Assembly (NCBI GenBank): GCA_035293405.1
Contig: DATDOE010000058.1
Coordinates: 90,466 to 154,465, forward strand
DNA: 64,000 bases
Source of the DNA: Gp6-AA40 sp035293405
GTDB taxonomy: Bacteria > Acidobacteriota > Vicinamibacteria > Vicinamibacterales > UBA2999
Direction: 5' to 3'
The notes beneath the pieces were generated by a model. It saw nothing but the letters and a program-made list of their open reading frames with translations, did no database searches and was not told the DNA's origin. Positions within the stretch are counted from its first letter, which is position 1; each line of letters starts with the position of its first letter. Below are positions 18,520 through 28,799 of the stretch, piece after piece. The translations under genes were made by a program, and so were the position numbers.

Positions 18520-18826
18520 ATTCTTCGCATTCCTCGGCGCGGTCAGTGTGGCCGGGGTGGCCACGGTGTCTGCCGGCTCCAACAGCGCGCAGCTCACTGT
18601 GGGTGTGACTGTCGTTCGGTCGTGCGCCGTCAACGCACGACCGGCCGACGCTGCCTCGTCGTTCGTGCGCCTCAACTGCGCTGCCGGTGCGGCACAGGGC
18701 GTACGGCTGTCGGATACAACGCAGCGACCCCTGAACACATCGGGGGCCTCCGAGCTTCGCGTGCCCACAACACCGTCCTCACAGTCGCCCTCGGGCAGCC
18801 TGCAAGTCGTCACGCTCAATTTCTAG
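18512..18826 (+). CDS. short secreted SCPU-like protein
   Basis: The frame is open from 18227, but TTG 18512 (8-nt overlap with the previous stop, GAAGG upstream) gives a clean signal peptide (VRFFAFLGAVSVAGVATVSA). The mature ~80 residues begin AQLTVGVTVVRSCAVNA and end LQVVTLNF, echoing the first and last strands of the spore-coat-U (SCPU) pilins encoded 30 nt away on the other strand (which end in TVSATINF and TVVATVNF). It is much shorter than a pilin, so it may be a shortened subunit, a strand donor, or a decayed copy. Confidence 0.55.
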   Translation: MVRFFAFLGAVSVAGVATVSAGSNSAQLTVGVTVVRSCAVNARPADAASSFVRLNCAAGAAQGVRLSDTTQRPLNTSGASELRVPTTPSSQSPSGSLQVVTLNF

Positions 18827-18854
18827 TTGGTACGACGCCCCGCCCGCGGGAGCG

Positions 18855-19319
18855 TCAGAAGTTGATGGTCGCGGACACCGTGTCGCCGTAGCTGCCGGCG
18901 CTGACGTCCTGTCCGGCCGGCACGCGACCGTAGATGACGACGTTCACGTTGCTGTTGTTCGGCGGGTTGGCGCGGGAGTACACCGAACTGCCGCCGGTCC
19001 CATCACCCCAGATATTGGTCCGCGCCGCGTTTCTGTAGAGATTGTAGGTGAGGATCTCCGCTCCCTTGTTCATCCGTCGCGGATTGTACGTGGCGCTCTG
19101 ACCTTTGCTCAGCGAGATGGTGATGTTGGCCGCCGTGGAATTGCACCGGTACGTGACGGTGCCTGTCGAGTCCAGGGCGGTGCCGCTGAACACGTTGTAG
19201 TTCCCGAAGACGACCGAGGTCGATGAGATCGTACAGGAGGGCGCCTGTGCGGAGGCATCAGACGCGCACAGAACGCCGACGATGACGGCGACGCCGCTCA
19301 AAGCGATCTTCCACGTCAT
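18855..19319 (-). CDS. SCPU-domain (spore coat U) pilin, Csu-like
   Basis: A 154-residue secreted subunit. The start at 19319 overlaps the usher stop as ATGA, implying coupled translation; seven codons upstream are unsupported. A signal peptide covers about 1-26 (WKIALSGVAVIVGVLCASDA). The SCPU fold is recognised by SCTISSTSVVFGNYNVFSGTALDSTGTV, the Cys pair (SCTI / YRCNS), ILTYNLYRNAA and the C-terminal VVIYGRVPAGQDVSAGSYGDTVSATINF. As last gene after the usher it is the likely tip adhesin or a second subunit of an archaic chaperone-usher pilus. Confidence 0.88.
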   Translation of the reverse strand: MTWKIALSGVAVIVGVLCASDASAQAPSCTISSTSVVFGNYNVFSGTALDSTGTVTYRCNSTAANITISLSKGQSATYNPRRMNKGAEILTYNLYRNAARTNIWGDGTGGSSVYSRANPPNNSNVNVVIYGRVPAGQDVSAGSYGDTVSATINF

Positions 19320-21619
19320 GGCTTCGCGGCCATCGTGCATCGGACAGTGCCGATGCGAATGACGGTCTCCTTCGACACCGGTACCTCGAGCGCAAGCGTG
19401 CAGCGTGTACCACGGTTTTCGACGACACCTGAATAGGATCCGGTCGGCAGGTTCTCGAAGTAGAACGCACCGTCGCTGCCGACAGGTGATCCGAAGGTCC
19501 TGCCGTTGGCGCCCGTCACCGTGAGCTCACCGTACGGCTGCGGGCGCTCCTCCGCTCGACTGCCGACCACAATTCGTCCGAGGACGCGCTGCACCCGCTG
19601 AACGTCGAACAGCGCGACCGCGCCCCCGCGATACGGTGGCGCCAGCGTCAGCCCGCTGTCCGGTACGGCGTACTCGAGAGGGATGTCTCCGTCGGCAATG
19701 TTGAGGATGTTGCCGTAGTAGGCCTGCAGATCGGGCACGAGCAAGTCGCCACGGCGGCCGGTCTTGCCAATCTCCTGGTGACTCGCGAATGCGCGCACAC
19801 CCTCGACGCCGGGGACGCGTACCAGCGCGAAGCTCTCCTGCACGGGTCTCGTCCCGAAGAGGCCGCCGCCGATCGCGACCAGAGAACCCATCGTGCTGAG
19901 CGTCGTCGTCGAGTCGTTCCCGATCGTCTCCTGACGCAGCTCGTAACGGCCGTGCGCGCCCTGATACCGCGCCACGCCGTTGAGCATGTCCGTGGCTCCT
20001 GTCTGGGCGCGCATCTGATACCCGTAGCCGGTGCCCACCGGCAGCGGTTGCTGCGCTTCAAAGGCCACGTGCTGACCGCGAGAGTCGCGCGTGTGCGACA
20101 CCGATGCGGAGGAGCGGCCGAACAGCACGGTGAGCCCCGCGTAGATCTCACGTCTGGTGCCCTGCTCATCGCGGGCCCGGGTCACGCTCGCAATCAGCTC
20201 GACGTTGCGGCTCAAGTGAAGAGAGGTGAGGAGTCCTGAACGCTCGCGCGAGATCCCCTGATGCAGCTTCGTGAGGCTGTGCTGCAGCGTCACGCTCACC
20301 GGGCCGCCCAGCCCGGCGCTGGCAAACAGGCTCGCCTGGGCTTTGGGGTCCTCGTTCAGCGGATTCTGGGTCAACGTCGCGTAACGGCGGCTCGCCAGCA
20401 TCATGGAGCCACCGGCGCTGATCGGATGACCGGTGTAGGTGAACGACGTGAGCCCCGCCTTGCCCCACTCCTGGCCCCTTCGGCTGACCGACGCAGCGGC
20501 CTCGATCTCACCGAACGGGAGTCCGATGTTGACCGAGGGACCGGCACTGAACAGACGGCCGGGGTGCATCTCGACCCGGCCACCGGCCGTGAACGAGTCC
20601 GTGATACCGACACGATGTCGGGCCATCATCACCGGCGTTCGATAGTCCCAGCTCTTCTCGCCGACCTCCATTCGCCGGAAGCCCAGGTTGTATTCGTAGT
20701 CCTGGACGCCACGGGCGAGCGCCGTTGTCGTGAGGTAGTAGTTGGACGTGAGCTCGCGCGTGGTGCCAAAGGCGTCGCGCACGACAACACGCGCATCGTT
20801 CCGCCCCATCGTCAGCGGAAGGTTTCTGACGTCCAGACGTCCCGGTGCCACGCGTTCCTGACTCACGATCTGGCCGTTGACGTACACCTCCATGACCGAG
20901 GGCACGGCAATCGGCGTCGACAGCGACAGCGTCGGGTACCGGACGTAGTAGGGGTCGATCGCGAATTCCTTCGCAACGCTGATGCCCCCGATCCACGCGT
21001 TGCCACCGAGCGGCCCGCTGTAGCCGAGAGTGTCACCGAGCGTCCACCGGCGGAGTTGTCGCCGCTGATCGACCGTCACGCTGGTGAGACCTCGCTTGGC
21101 GGACTGACGGCTCGCGGACACGGTGTTGTAGATGAGCGCACCTCGAAAGCTCGTCGCCGACTCGGCGAACAGGTCAAACTGACGGTTGCTGTGCCAGTTC
21201 GCGGAGTAGTTGAGGAAGCCGGACGTATCCCTTCGGTACACGAGATCGGCTGGCGCGCCGCTTCGAAGATCGCGGATGGTCCGGCCAAGGAGATTCGGGC
21301 TCGTCGTCAGCGTGAGACGAAGCTCGAGTTCATCCACGGAGAATGTGACGTCTGGCGCGAGCGAGGCGAGGGACACGAACTCTTGCCCGCCGAGCGTATC
21401 GCGGCGTCCTGTGAAGCCGCGGATGCCGGCCTCATTCAGCGACGACACTGAGACGAGCACGTCCGAGCCCCGGAGCACGACGATTGACTCGCCGGCCGAG
21501 ACGCTGTTGACGACCAATTCCAGCACCGCGCGCTGGTCCTGTGCATGAGCCAACCGTGGGAACAACAGGAACGCCAACAGACACAGTGACGCGAGCCGGT
21601 GGAGGCTCAGCGCGAACAC
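19316..21619 (-). CDS. outer-membrane usher of archaic (Csu-like) pilus
   Basis: A 767-residue fimbrial usher that forms the outer-membrane pore for pilus assembly. The GTG start at 21619 is preferred: it gives a signal peptide (MFALSLHRLASLCLLAFLLF, cleaved after AHA) and overlaps the chaperone stop by 13 nt. The ATG further upstream would extend 28 residues deep into the chaperone gene. The N-terminal domain (RAVLELVVNSVSAGESIVVL), a beta-barrel with the plug (VPSVMEVYVNGQIVSQERVAPGRLDVRNLP) and the C-terminal domain (FGSPVGSDGAFYFENLPTGSYSG) are in the expected order. Partners are the adjacent chaperone and SCPU pilins. Confidence 0.93.
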   Translation of the reverse strand: MFALSLHRLASLCLLAFLLFPRLAHAQDQRAVLELVVNSVSAGESIVVLRGSDVLVSVSSLNEAGIRGFTGRRDTLGGQEFVSLASLAPDVTFSVDELELRLTLTTSPNLLGRTIRDLRSGAPADLVYRRDTSGFLNYSANWHSNRQFDLFAESATSFRGALIYNTVSASRQSAKRGLTSVTVDQRRQLRRWTLGDTLGYSGPLGGNAWIGGISVAKEFAIDPYYVRYPTLSLSTPIAVPSVMEVYVNGQIVSQERVAPGRLDVRNLPLTMGRNDARVVVRDAFGTTRELTSNYYLTTTALARGVQDYEYNLGFRRMEVGEKSWDYRTPVMMARHRVGITDSFTAGGRVEMHPGRLFSAGPSVNIGLPFGEIEAAASVSRRGQEWGKAGLTSFTYTGHPISAGGSMMLASRRYATLTQNPLNEDPKAQASLFASAGLGGPVSVTLQHSLTKLHQGISRERSGLLTSLHLSRNVELIASVTRARDEQGTRREIYAGLTVLFGRSSASVSHTRDSRGQHVAFEAQQPLPVGTGYGYQMRAQTGATDMLNGVARYQGAHGRYELRQETIGNDSTTTLSTMGSLVAIGGGLFGTRPVQESFALVRVPGVEGVRAFASHQEIGKTGRRGDLLVPDLQAYYGNILNIADGDIPLEYAVPDSGLTLAPPYRGGAVALFDVQRVQRVLGRIVVGSRAEERPQPYGELTVTGANGRTFGSPVGSDGAFYFENLPTGSYSGVVENRGTRCTLALEVPVSKETVIRIGTVRCTMAAKP

Positions 21620-22401
21620 GCCCCGTTCGGCGTTTGAAGTCGCTCCTGCAGCCTGCCGGACCCGAACTGGATGTCTACGACGATCGATGTCACTTGCGCG
21701 CATTCAGTCTTCGGAAAAACCATTTCGAACTCGCGCCGGCCCCCCGCCAGCACGTACCAACCTTCGAGCTCACGTTCGAACGCGGTGTTCGAGCCCGTGA
21801 GGCCCCGTACCTTGATGCTCTGCGGCACGAAGTGCACCGAGCCCGAGTTCGCGAGCGTGAACTGGAGCGTGCCGTTCTGTTGCCGCAGGTCGTTCAGCGT
21901 CGCCGATGCCACTTCCTTCGCGGGCCGCAGAAAGATGGGGATGCCCATCTTGGTCAGCACGCGCACCCCGTCGGGAACGTTGTCCACCGGCGGCAGCTCC
22001 TCGACAAAAATCCGATACGTCTTCTCCCGAGACTCGAACCCTGTGGCGGTGCCGACGCGGACCCGGCGAGCTTCCTTGGGCTTCAGCGTCAAGAGCGACG
22101 GGAAGAAGACGATGTCCTCGGTCGGCTCGAGCTGCATCTGGCCCGACGGGTTCTGCGACCACGCAAACACCGAGAGCTGAAACCGCAGCGTTTCCGAGCT
22201 CTCGTTGCGCAGGGTCAGCAGCACGCTGCCCGTGCGGCCGGAGAGAAAAATCTGTGTGGGGTCGACGGTGAACGTCGCCGCCGATGCGGGTCTCACCAGC
22301 GGCCCACCTCCAACCACGCAGGCGGCCGCCAGGGTCGTCGCCAGGAACCGGATCGCCCTGCGGGCGGCCGGCGTCCTGGCCCAAGTCGTTCGTAAGTTCA
22401 C
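21607..22401 (-). CDS. periplasmic pilus chaperone (archaic type)
   Basis: A 264-residue PapD-like chaperone with a signal peptide of about 41 residues ending ASAATF. Family blocks are FTVDPTQIFLSGRTGSVLLTLRNESSETLRFQLSVFAW, the FFPSLLTLKPKEARRVRV region that provides the donor strand, and KTYRIFVEELP. The domain-2 block FTLANSGSVHFVPQSIKV follows. It should hold SCPU subunits in the periplasm and deliver them to the usher. It lies 36 nt after the first pilin gene, in the order pilin-chaperone-usher-pilin. Confidence 0.92.
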   Translation of the reverse strand: MNLRTTWARTPAARRAIRFLATTLAAACVVGGGPLVRPASAATFTVDPTQIFLSGRTGSVLLTLRNESSETLRFQLSVFAWSQNPSGQMQLEPTEDIVFFPSLLTLKPKEARRVRVGTATGFESREKTYRIFVEELPPVDNVPDGVRVLTKMGIPIFLRPAKEVASATLNDLRQQNGTLQFTLANSGSVHFVPQSIKVRGLTGSNTAFERELEGWYVLAGGRREFEMVFPKTECAQVTSIVVDIQFGSGRLQERLQTPNGACSR

Positions 22402-22437
22402 ACCCTAACTATCGGGTTTGACGAGCCCTGGCTTCGC

Positions 22438-22956
22438 TCAAAAGTTCACGGTTGCGACCACGGTGTCGTTGAAGCTTCCTGCCGGCACGTCCTGGTTGCT
22501 GGTCACCCGACCGTAGACGGTGAAATTCCGTGCAACCTTGGACGGCGCCGCGACGGGCGACAGCAGGCCCGCGCCTGCGTTTTCCCAGACCGTCACGCGG
22601 CCGGCATCCTGATACAGCTCGTACGTCAGGTAGTTGGTCCCCGCGTCCTTCATGCGGCGAATGGCGCCCGACGCGTTCGATCCGAGGCCGAGGCCGATGG
22701 TCGCGGTCGCGCCCTTGGTGCAGGCGATCGTCACCGTGCCCGTGCCGTCGAGGTCAGTCGACGCATTGGCCACGACCGGGTCATACGATCCGAAGGCCAG
22801 CGCAGCGGTGCTGATGGTGCAGTTGTTGGTCACGGTGGCGCTGACACCCAGGTTTGCGGTGGCCGTTGCCGCCGACGCCGTCGAGCCGAAGCCCGCCGCC
22901 ACGATAGCCATTCCGCTAACCGCCGCCGCCATTCCCAGGAACTTGTTGGATCGCAT
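22438..22956 (-). CDS. SCPU-domain major pilin, Csu-like
   Basis: A 172-residue secreted subunit. Start 22956 (MRSNKFLGMAAAVSGMAIVA) is preferred over the longer frame because GAGGAG lies upstream and the signal peptide begins there. The mature part starts ATATANLGVSATVTNNCTIS with the SCPU Cys pair (NCTIS / IACTKG), then ALAFGSYDP, YLTYELYQDAGRVTVW and the C-terminal FTVYGRVTSNQDVPAGSFNDTVVATVNF. As first gene of the unit it is probably the main shaft subunit. The upstream 414 nt carry no gene and presumably its promoter. Confidence 0.9.
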   Translation of the reverse strand: MRSNKFLGMAAAVSGMAIVAAGFGSTASAATATANLGVSATVTNNCTISTAALAFGSYDPVVANASTDLDGTGTVTIACTKGATATIGLGLGSNASGAIRRMKDAGTNYLTYELYQDAGRVTVWENAGAGLLSPVAAPSKVARNFTVYGRVTSNQDVPAGSFNDTVVATVNF

Positions 22957-23370
22957 TGCTTTGTCTTTCTCCTCGATATCCGTGCGCCTCTTCGTGACGC
23001 CGGAGGTCAGTAACTCACTTGATGGAACTCTTTGGTAATCCATGACACTGCATGGGACGAGCCACAACTGAGCAGAAAGCAATGGATCGAGCGTAAGGCT
23101 AGTTGACAGAACAACTTGCGTGACACAATACGAGAAATGCCAGCCGTCAGGCCTGAGATAGTGTGTTCCGTTACGGAACTCAGGCGATGACAGTAATTGG
23201 CATCGAATGACATAAAACGCGCCTAATAAGTGTCACAATGACGAAAATCGACTGAGAGTGGTGTTGGTGCCAATACGGAACACTCTTGATGAGCTCTGGG
23301 AACTCGGCACTGGAACTGGGGCAAACTCGAAGCCGTAGACAGTAGACTGTAAAGGCAACCGGAGAATTCA
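22957..23370. other. 414-nt AT-richer intergenic region (pilus / ABC gene promoters)
   Basis: Contains no convincing gene. It separates the divergent pilin (22956, minus) and ABC ATPase (23371, plus) genes and is less GC-rich than its surroundings. A nested palindrome (GTTCCGT-T-ACGGAAC at 23165-23179 inside GCCTGAG...CTCAGGC, 23151-23185) is the clearest structure. No unambiguous -35/-10 pair was found on either strand. Confidence 0.6.
23151..23185. promoter_or_regulatory. nested palindrome, possible operator
   Basis: Outer arms GCCTGAG (23151-23157) and CTCAGGC (23179-23185) enclose a perfect 7+7 palindrome GTTCCGTTACGGAAC (23165-23179). The location between two divergent genes suggests a regulator binding site or an RNA hairpin in a long leader. 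Confidence 0.5.
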
Positions 23371-24057
<687 letters not shown>

Positions 24058-24091
24058 ACGGCGACGCAGACGTGAACGCCGAGACCAGGGG

Positions 24092-24973
24092 CTAGACGAT
24101 AGCCGCCCAGTGTCGCTCGCCGACCACGCGCAGCGGCGCGTCACGATCGAAGGACGAGGGGTCGAGGGTGATCCGCTGGCGCGGCGCATCGGGATCGGGC
24201 ACCGGAATCGCGCTGAGCAGCGCGCGGGTGTACGGATGCGCAGGGCGGGCAAACAGCGCCTGCGTCTCGGCGAGCTCGACGATCTTCCCTAGATACATCA
24301 CGGCGACGCGGCTGCAGACGTGCTCCACCAGTCGCAAGTCGTGGGCGATGAAAAGATAGGTCAGCTTCAATCGCGCTTGCAGATCCAGGAGCAGCTCGAT
24401 GACCTGCGCTTGAATCGACACATCAAGCGCCGACACGGCCTCGTCCGCGACGATCAGCGCTGGATTCAGTGCGAGCGCTCGAGCGATGCCGATCCGCTGG
24501 CGCTGGCCTCCACTGAATTCATGTGGGTATCGCCGCAGATGTCCCGTCTCGAGCCCCACGAGCTGGAAGAGTTCCGCCACGCGTGCCCGTCGCTCTTCCT
24601 TGCGGCCCAGCCCATGAATGATGAGCGGCTCCTCGACGATGTCACCGGCGCGCATCCGCGGATTCAACGACGAATACGGATCTTGAAAGACAATCTGCAT
24701 GTGGCGGCGGGCCAGACGCATGCGAGCCGTCGAGAACGACAGCACGTTCTCCTCGCGAAAGAACACTTCCCCGGTCGTGGGCTCGATGAGCCGGAGAATG
24801 CAGCGCCCCGTCGTGCTCTTGCCGCTCCCCGACTCTCCAACGAGGCCAAACATCTCGCCTTCGTCGATCGAAAAGCTCACGTCGTCAACAGCCTTCACGA
24901 GCGTCGGGGCGCGAAAGAGACCCTGCCGCCGAACGAAATGCTTGGTGAGGTGCCGGACGTCGAGCAGTGGCAT
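24092..24973 (-). CDS. oligopeptide/dipeptide ABC transporter ATP-binding protein (OppF/DppF type)
   Basis: A 293-residue ATPase with Walker A GESGSGKST, signature FSGGQRQRIGIA, Walker B LIVADEAVSALD and the C-terminal oligopeptide extension (AHPYTRALLSAIPVPDP). It should energise peptide or nickel uptake as one of a pair with the upstream OppD-like gene, whose stop codon overlaps this ATG by 1 nt (TGATG). No permease or solute-binding gene is present in the window. Confidence 0.92.
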   Translation of the reverse strand: MPLLDVRHLTKHFVRRQGLFRAPTLVKAVDDVSFSIDEGEMFGLVGESGSGKSTTGRCILRLIEPTTGEVFFREENVLSFSTARMRLARRHMQIVFQDPYSSLNPRMRAGDIVEEPLIIHGLGRKEERRARVAELFQLVGLETGHLRRYPHEFSGGQRQRIGIARALALNPALIVADEAVSALDVSIQAQVIELLLDLQARLKLTYLFIAHDLRLVEHVCSRVAVMYLGKIVELAETQALFARPAHPYTRALLSAIPVPDPDAPRQRITLDPSSFDRDAPLRVVGERHWAAIV

Positions 24974-25788
24974 CAGCGTACAGGTCGATCCGGTGCTGAA
25001 GTAGGCGGGCCAGGGATCGCTGCAAGAAGCGCGCGTGTGTAGTCGTGTGATGGGGTTCGCAGGACCTGTCGGACCGGTCCTTGTTCCACGAGTCGGCCGG
25101 TCCGCATCACGGCGACGCGATCCGCCATCTCCGCGATGACACTGAAATCATGCGTGATGAGGAGCAACGCCAGGTTGTAGCGCGTCTTCAGCTCGCTCAG
25201 GAGATCAAGCACCTGCGCCTGAATCGTGACGTCCAGCGCCGTCGTCGGTTCATCGGCGATCACAAGAGGCGGCTGGCAGGCGAGCGCTATCGCGATCATC
25301 ACGCGTTGCCGCGTGCCACCGGACAGCTGGTGCGGGTAGTCCCGCATCCGATGCGCGGCGTCCGGAATGCGGACCGCATCGAGCAACTCGACGGCGCGCA
25401 GCCGCGCCGCGCTCTTCGTGATGCCGCCGTGTGCCGTCAGCGCCTCGGCAATCTGATCGCCGACCCGCATCACCGGGTTGAGCGCGGTCATCGGCTCCTG
25501 AAAAATCAGTGAAATGCGCGCGCCGCGAACGCGGCGCATCTCGCGCTCGGGAAGCACGAGGAGATCCTGTCCCTCGAACATGACGTGGCCGCCCGTCACT
25601 CGCCCGGGCGGCTGAAGCAGCCGGAGAATCGAGAAGGCAGTCACCGATTTGCCACTCCCAGACTCCCCGACGAGCCCGAGAGTCTCGCCGGGCGCAATCG
25701 AGAAACTGACCTCGTCGACCGCCGTGACGGTGCCGTTCCGCCCGGCGAAGGTCACCGTCAGGTTCTGAACGTCAAGGAGTGGAGTCAC
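24973..25788 (-). CDS. oligopeptide/dipeptide ABC transporter ATP-binding protein (OppD/DppD type)
   Basis: A 271-residue ATPase; GTG 25788 is chosen because the family N-terminus (TPLLDVQNLTVTF) begins there and the extra upstream codons overlap the mutase gene. Walker A GESGSGKSV, signature LSGGTRQRVMIA (an unusual T in place of Q or M), Walker B LVIADEPTTALD and the C-terminal HDYTRALLAAIPG tail are visible. It pairs with the OppF-like gene downstream. Confidence 0.92.
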   Translation of the reverse strand: MTPLLDVQNLTVTFAGRNGTVTAVDEVSFSIAPGETLGLVGESGSGKSVTAFSILRLLQPPGRVTGGHVMFEGQDLLVLPEREMRRVRGARISLIFQEPMTALNPVMRVGDQIAEALTAHGGITKSAARLRAVELLDAVRIPDAAHRMRDYPHQLSGGTRQRVMIAIALACQPPLVIADEPTTALDVTIQAQVLDLLSELKTRYNLALLLITHDFSVIAEMADRVAVMRTGRLVEQGPVRQVLRTPSHDYTRALLAAIPGPPTSAPDRPVR

Positions 25789-25798
25789 ATCCCTTCGC

Positions 25799-27367
<1,569 letters not shown>

Positions 27368-27487
27368 CGGAGTGCCGGGATTCTAACCCAAGCCCTTGTC
27401 TGTCAGCCGATTACCGCCACGAGTTGCTGCCAGCAGGCGGGTCATCTGTATCGCATTGGCCAAAAGTCGGGAGAAACAGCCGGTTTG

Positions 27488-27516
27488 TTGACACCTTCGT
27501 GGAGTGCCTTTACAAT
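27488..27516 (+). promoter_or_regulatory. strong sigma70-type promoter
   Basis: TTGACA, 17-nt spacer, TACAAT. This is the best -35/-10 pair in the window. It predicts a leader of about 135 nt before the ATG at 27659. The leader holds a small AGCCT/AGGCT hairpin but no recognised riboswitch. Confidence 0.8.
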
Positions 27517-27658
27517 GCCGTTCCAGCCTATCCTAAGGCTAACCCCATACAAATGAACACCTTTGGCGCTCAATCCCTGCCAACCTCCCCGGTTCGTGCA
27601 GGTTCGGATTGGGATACGCCCCGGATCCCGGCCCGGTGGCGGATGAGGAGGAGCACGA

Positions 27659-27970
27659 ATGGATGACGTCGTGAACCGGTTCGCAAAAGAGCTGGCCGAC
27701 GCGATCGCCGCCGCCGTCGCTGAGAATCCCCAGGTCGAAGCCTGCCGCGCGAAGGCGCGGGAAGCCGGCTTTGACATGCGGGTCACCCTCGAAGCGGTCG
27801 TGGGCTTTGTGAGCCGGAACAATGGTGCGGCGGTCACCAAGATAACGACCCCCGCCCGCCTGCTGCCCGCGCGGAAGGCGTTTGACTTGACCACCAACGA
27901 CCGGCGGTTCCTCCGGTCACTGCGCATCGGCGTTGACGAAACGTCGAAGGAGGCCGTCGACAACGGTTAG
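27659..27970 (+). CDS. small protein of unknown function with strong promoter
   Basis: A 103-residue protein. AGGAGG 9 nt upstream fixes the start. The first half is helical and acidic (MDDVVNRFAKELADAIAAAV), the middle hydrophobic (VTLEAVVGFVSRNN) and the end basic (TTNDRRFLRSLRIG). No cysteine cluster beyond one Cys, no signal peptide and no membrane helix are seen. The strong promoter, ideal ribosome binding site and dedicated terminator imply an abundant protein. I do not recognise the family. Confidence 0.75.
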   Translation: MDDVVNRFAKELADAIAAAVAENPQVEACRAKAREAGFDMRVTLEAVVGFVSRNNGAAVTKITTPARLLPARKAFDLTTNDRRFLRSLRIGVDETSKEAVDNG

Positions 27971-27995
27971 ACGGGTTGAGGCGGTGCTACGAGCG

Positions 27996-28020
27996 AAGGC
28001 GGGCCCCCTGGTCCGCCTTT
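27996..28020. terminator. intrinsic terminator
   Basis: AAGGCGGGCC / GGTCCGCCTT stem (10 bp with one G-U) followed by TTT, between the convergent small gene and gpmA. Confidence 0.8.
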
Positions 28021-28021
28021 G

Positions 28022-28771
28022 TTACGTACGGGCCTTTCCCTGATCCGCGACGGCGGCCGCCTTCCGTTGCGCGGCCTCCTGATCGCCCAGGTAGAACTTC
28101 TGGAGCGGTTTCAAGTCGTCGTTGAGGAGATAGACGAGGGGCACTCCGGTCGGGATATTCAACTCGACGATCTCCTCCTCGGGGACGTTGTCGAGGTATT
28201 TCACCAGCGCCCGCAGGCTGTTGCCGTGCGCGGCAATGAGGACGCGCTTGCCGTCTTTGATATCCGGCGCGATCGTCTCGTGCCAGTACGGCAGAAATCG
28301 CGCGACTGTGTCCTTGAGTGATTCGGTGAGCGGGATTTCGCCGCGCTTCAAGTTCGCATAGCGGCGATCGTGTGACGGATGCCGCGGATCCTCGGCAGTC
28401 AAGGGCGGGGGCGGGATGTCGTAGCTCCGCCGCCAGATCTTGACCTGGGCTTCTCCGTGCCTGGCGGCGGTTTCCGCTTTGTTCAATCCCTGAAGGTCTC
28501 CGTAGTGCCGCTCATTGAGCCGCCAGGAGCGGAACTCCGGAATCCAGATCATGTCCATTTCGTCGAGGGCGATCCAGAGAGTGCGGATGGCTCGCTTGAG
28601 CAGCGACGTGTACGCCACATCGAACTCGAACTTCTCGGCGTTCATCAGGCGGCCGGCCTCATGCGCCTCCTCGATCCCCTTCTCGCTGAGGTCCACATCG
28701 GTCCACCCCGTGAACCGGTTCTCTTTGTTCCACGTGCTTTCGCCGTGACGGAGCAGCACCAGCCGAAACAT
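28022..28771 (-). CDS. gpmA: 2,3-bisphosphoglycerate-dependent phosphoglycerate mutase
   Basis: A 249-residue glycolytic mutase. The start at 28771 gives the conserved N-terminus MFRLVLLRHGESTWNKENRFTGWTDVDLSEKG, with the catalytic RHG histidine; the longer frame upstream runs into enolase and is rejected. Other blocks are WRLNERHYGDLQGLNK and LIAAHGNSLRALVKYL (second catalytic His). A G-rich ribosome binding site precedes the ATG. It follows enolase by 28 nt in the glgC-eno-gpmA unit. Confidence 0.95.
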   Translation of the reverse strand: MFRLVLLRHGESTWNKENRFTGWTDVDLSEKGIEEAHEAGRLMNAEKFEFDVAYTSLLKRAIRTLWIALDEMDMIWIPEFRSWRLNERHYGDLQGLNKAETAARHGEAQVKIWRRSYDIPPPPLTAEDPRHPSHDRRYANLKRGEIPLTESLKDTVARFLPYWHETIAPDIKDGKRVLIAAHGNSLRALVKYLDNVPEEEIVELNIPTGVPLVYLLNDDLKPLQKFYLGDQEAAQRKAAAVADQGKART

Positions 28772-28799
28772 GAACAGATCCCCCCTGCGTTCGCGGCGA

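Noticed and set aside
27517..27658. Possible riboswitch in the leader of gene 27659
   Set aside because: No known aptamer core was recognised; only a small hairpin is seen. A covariance search would be needed.
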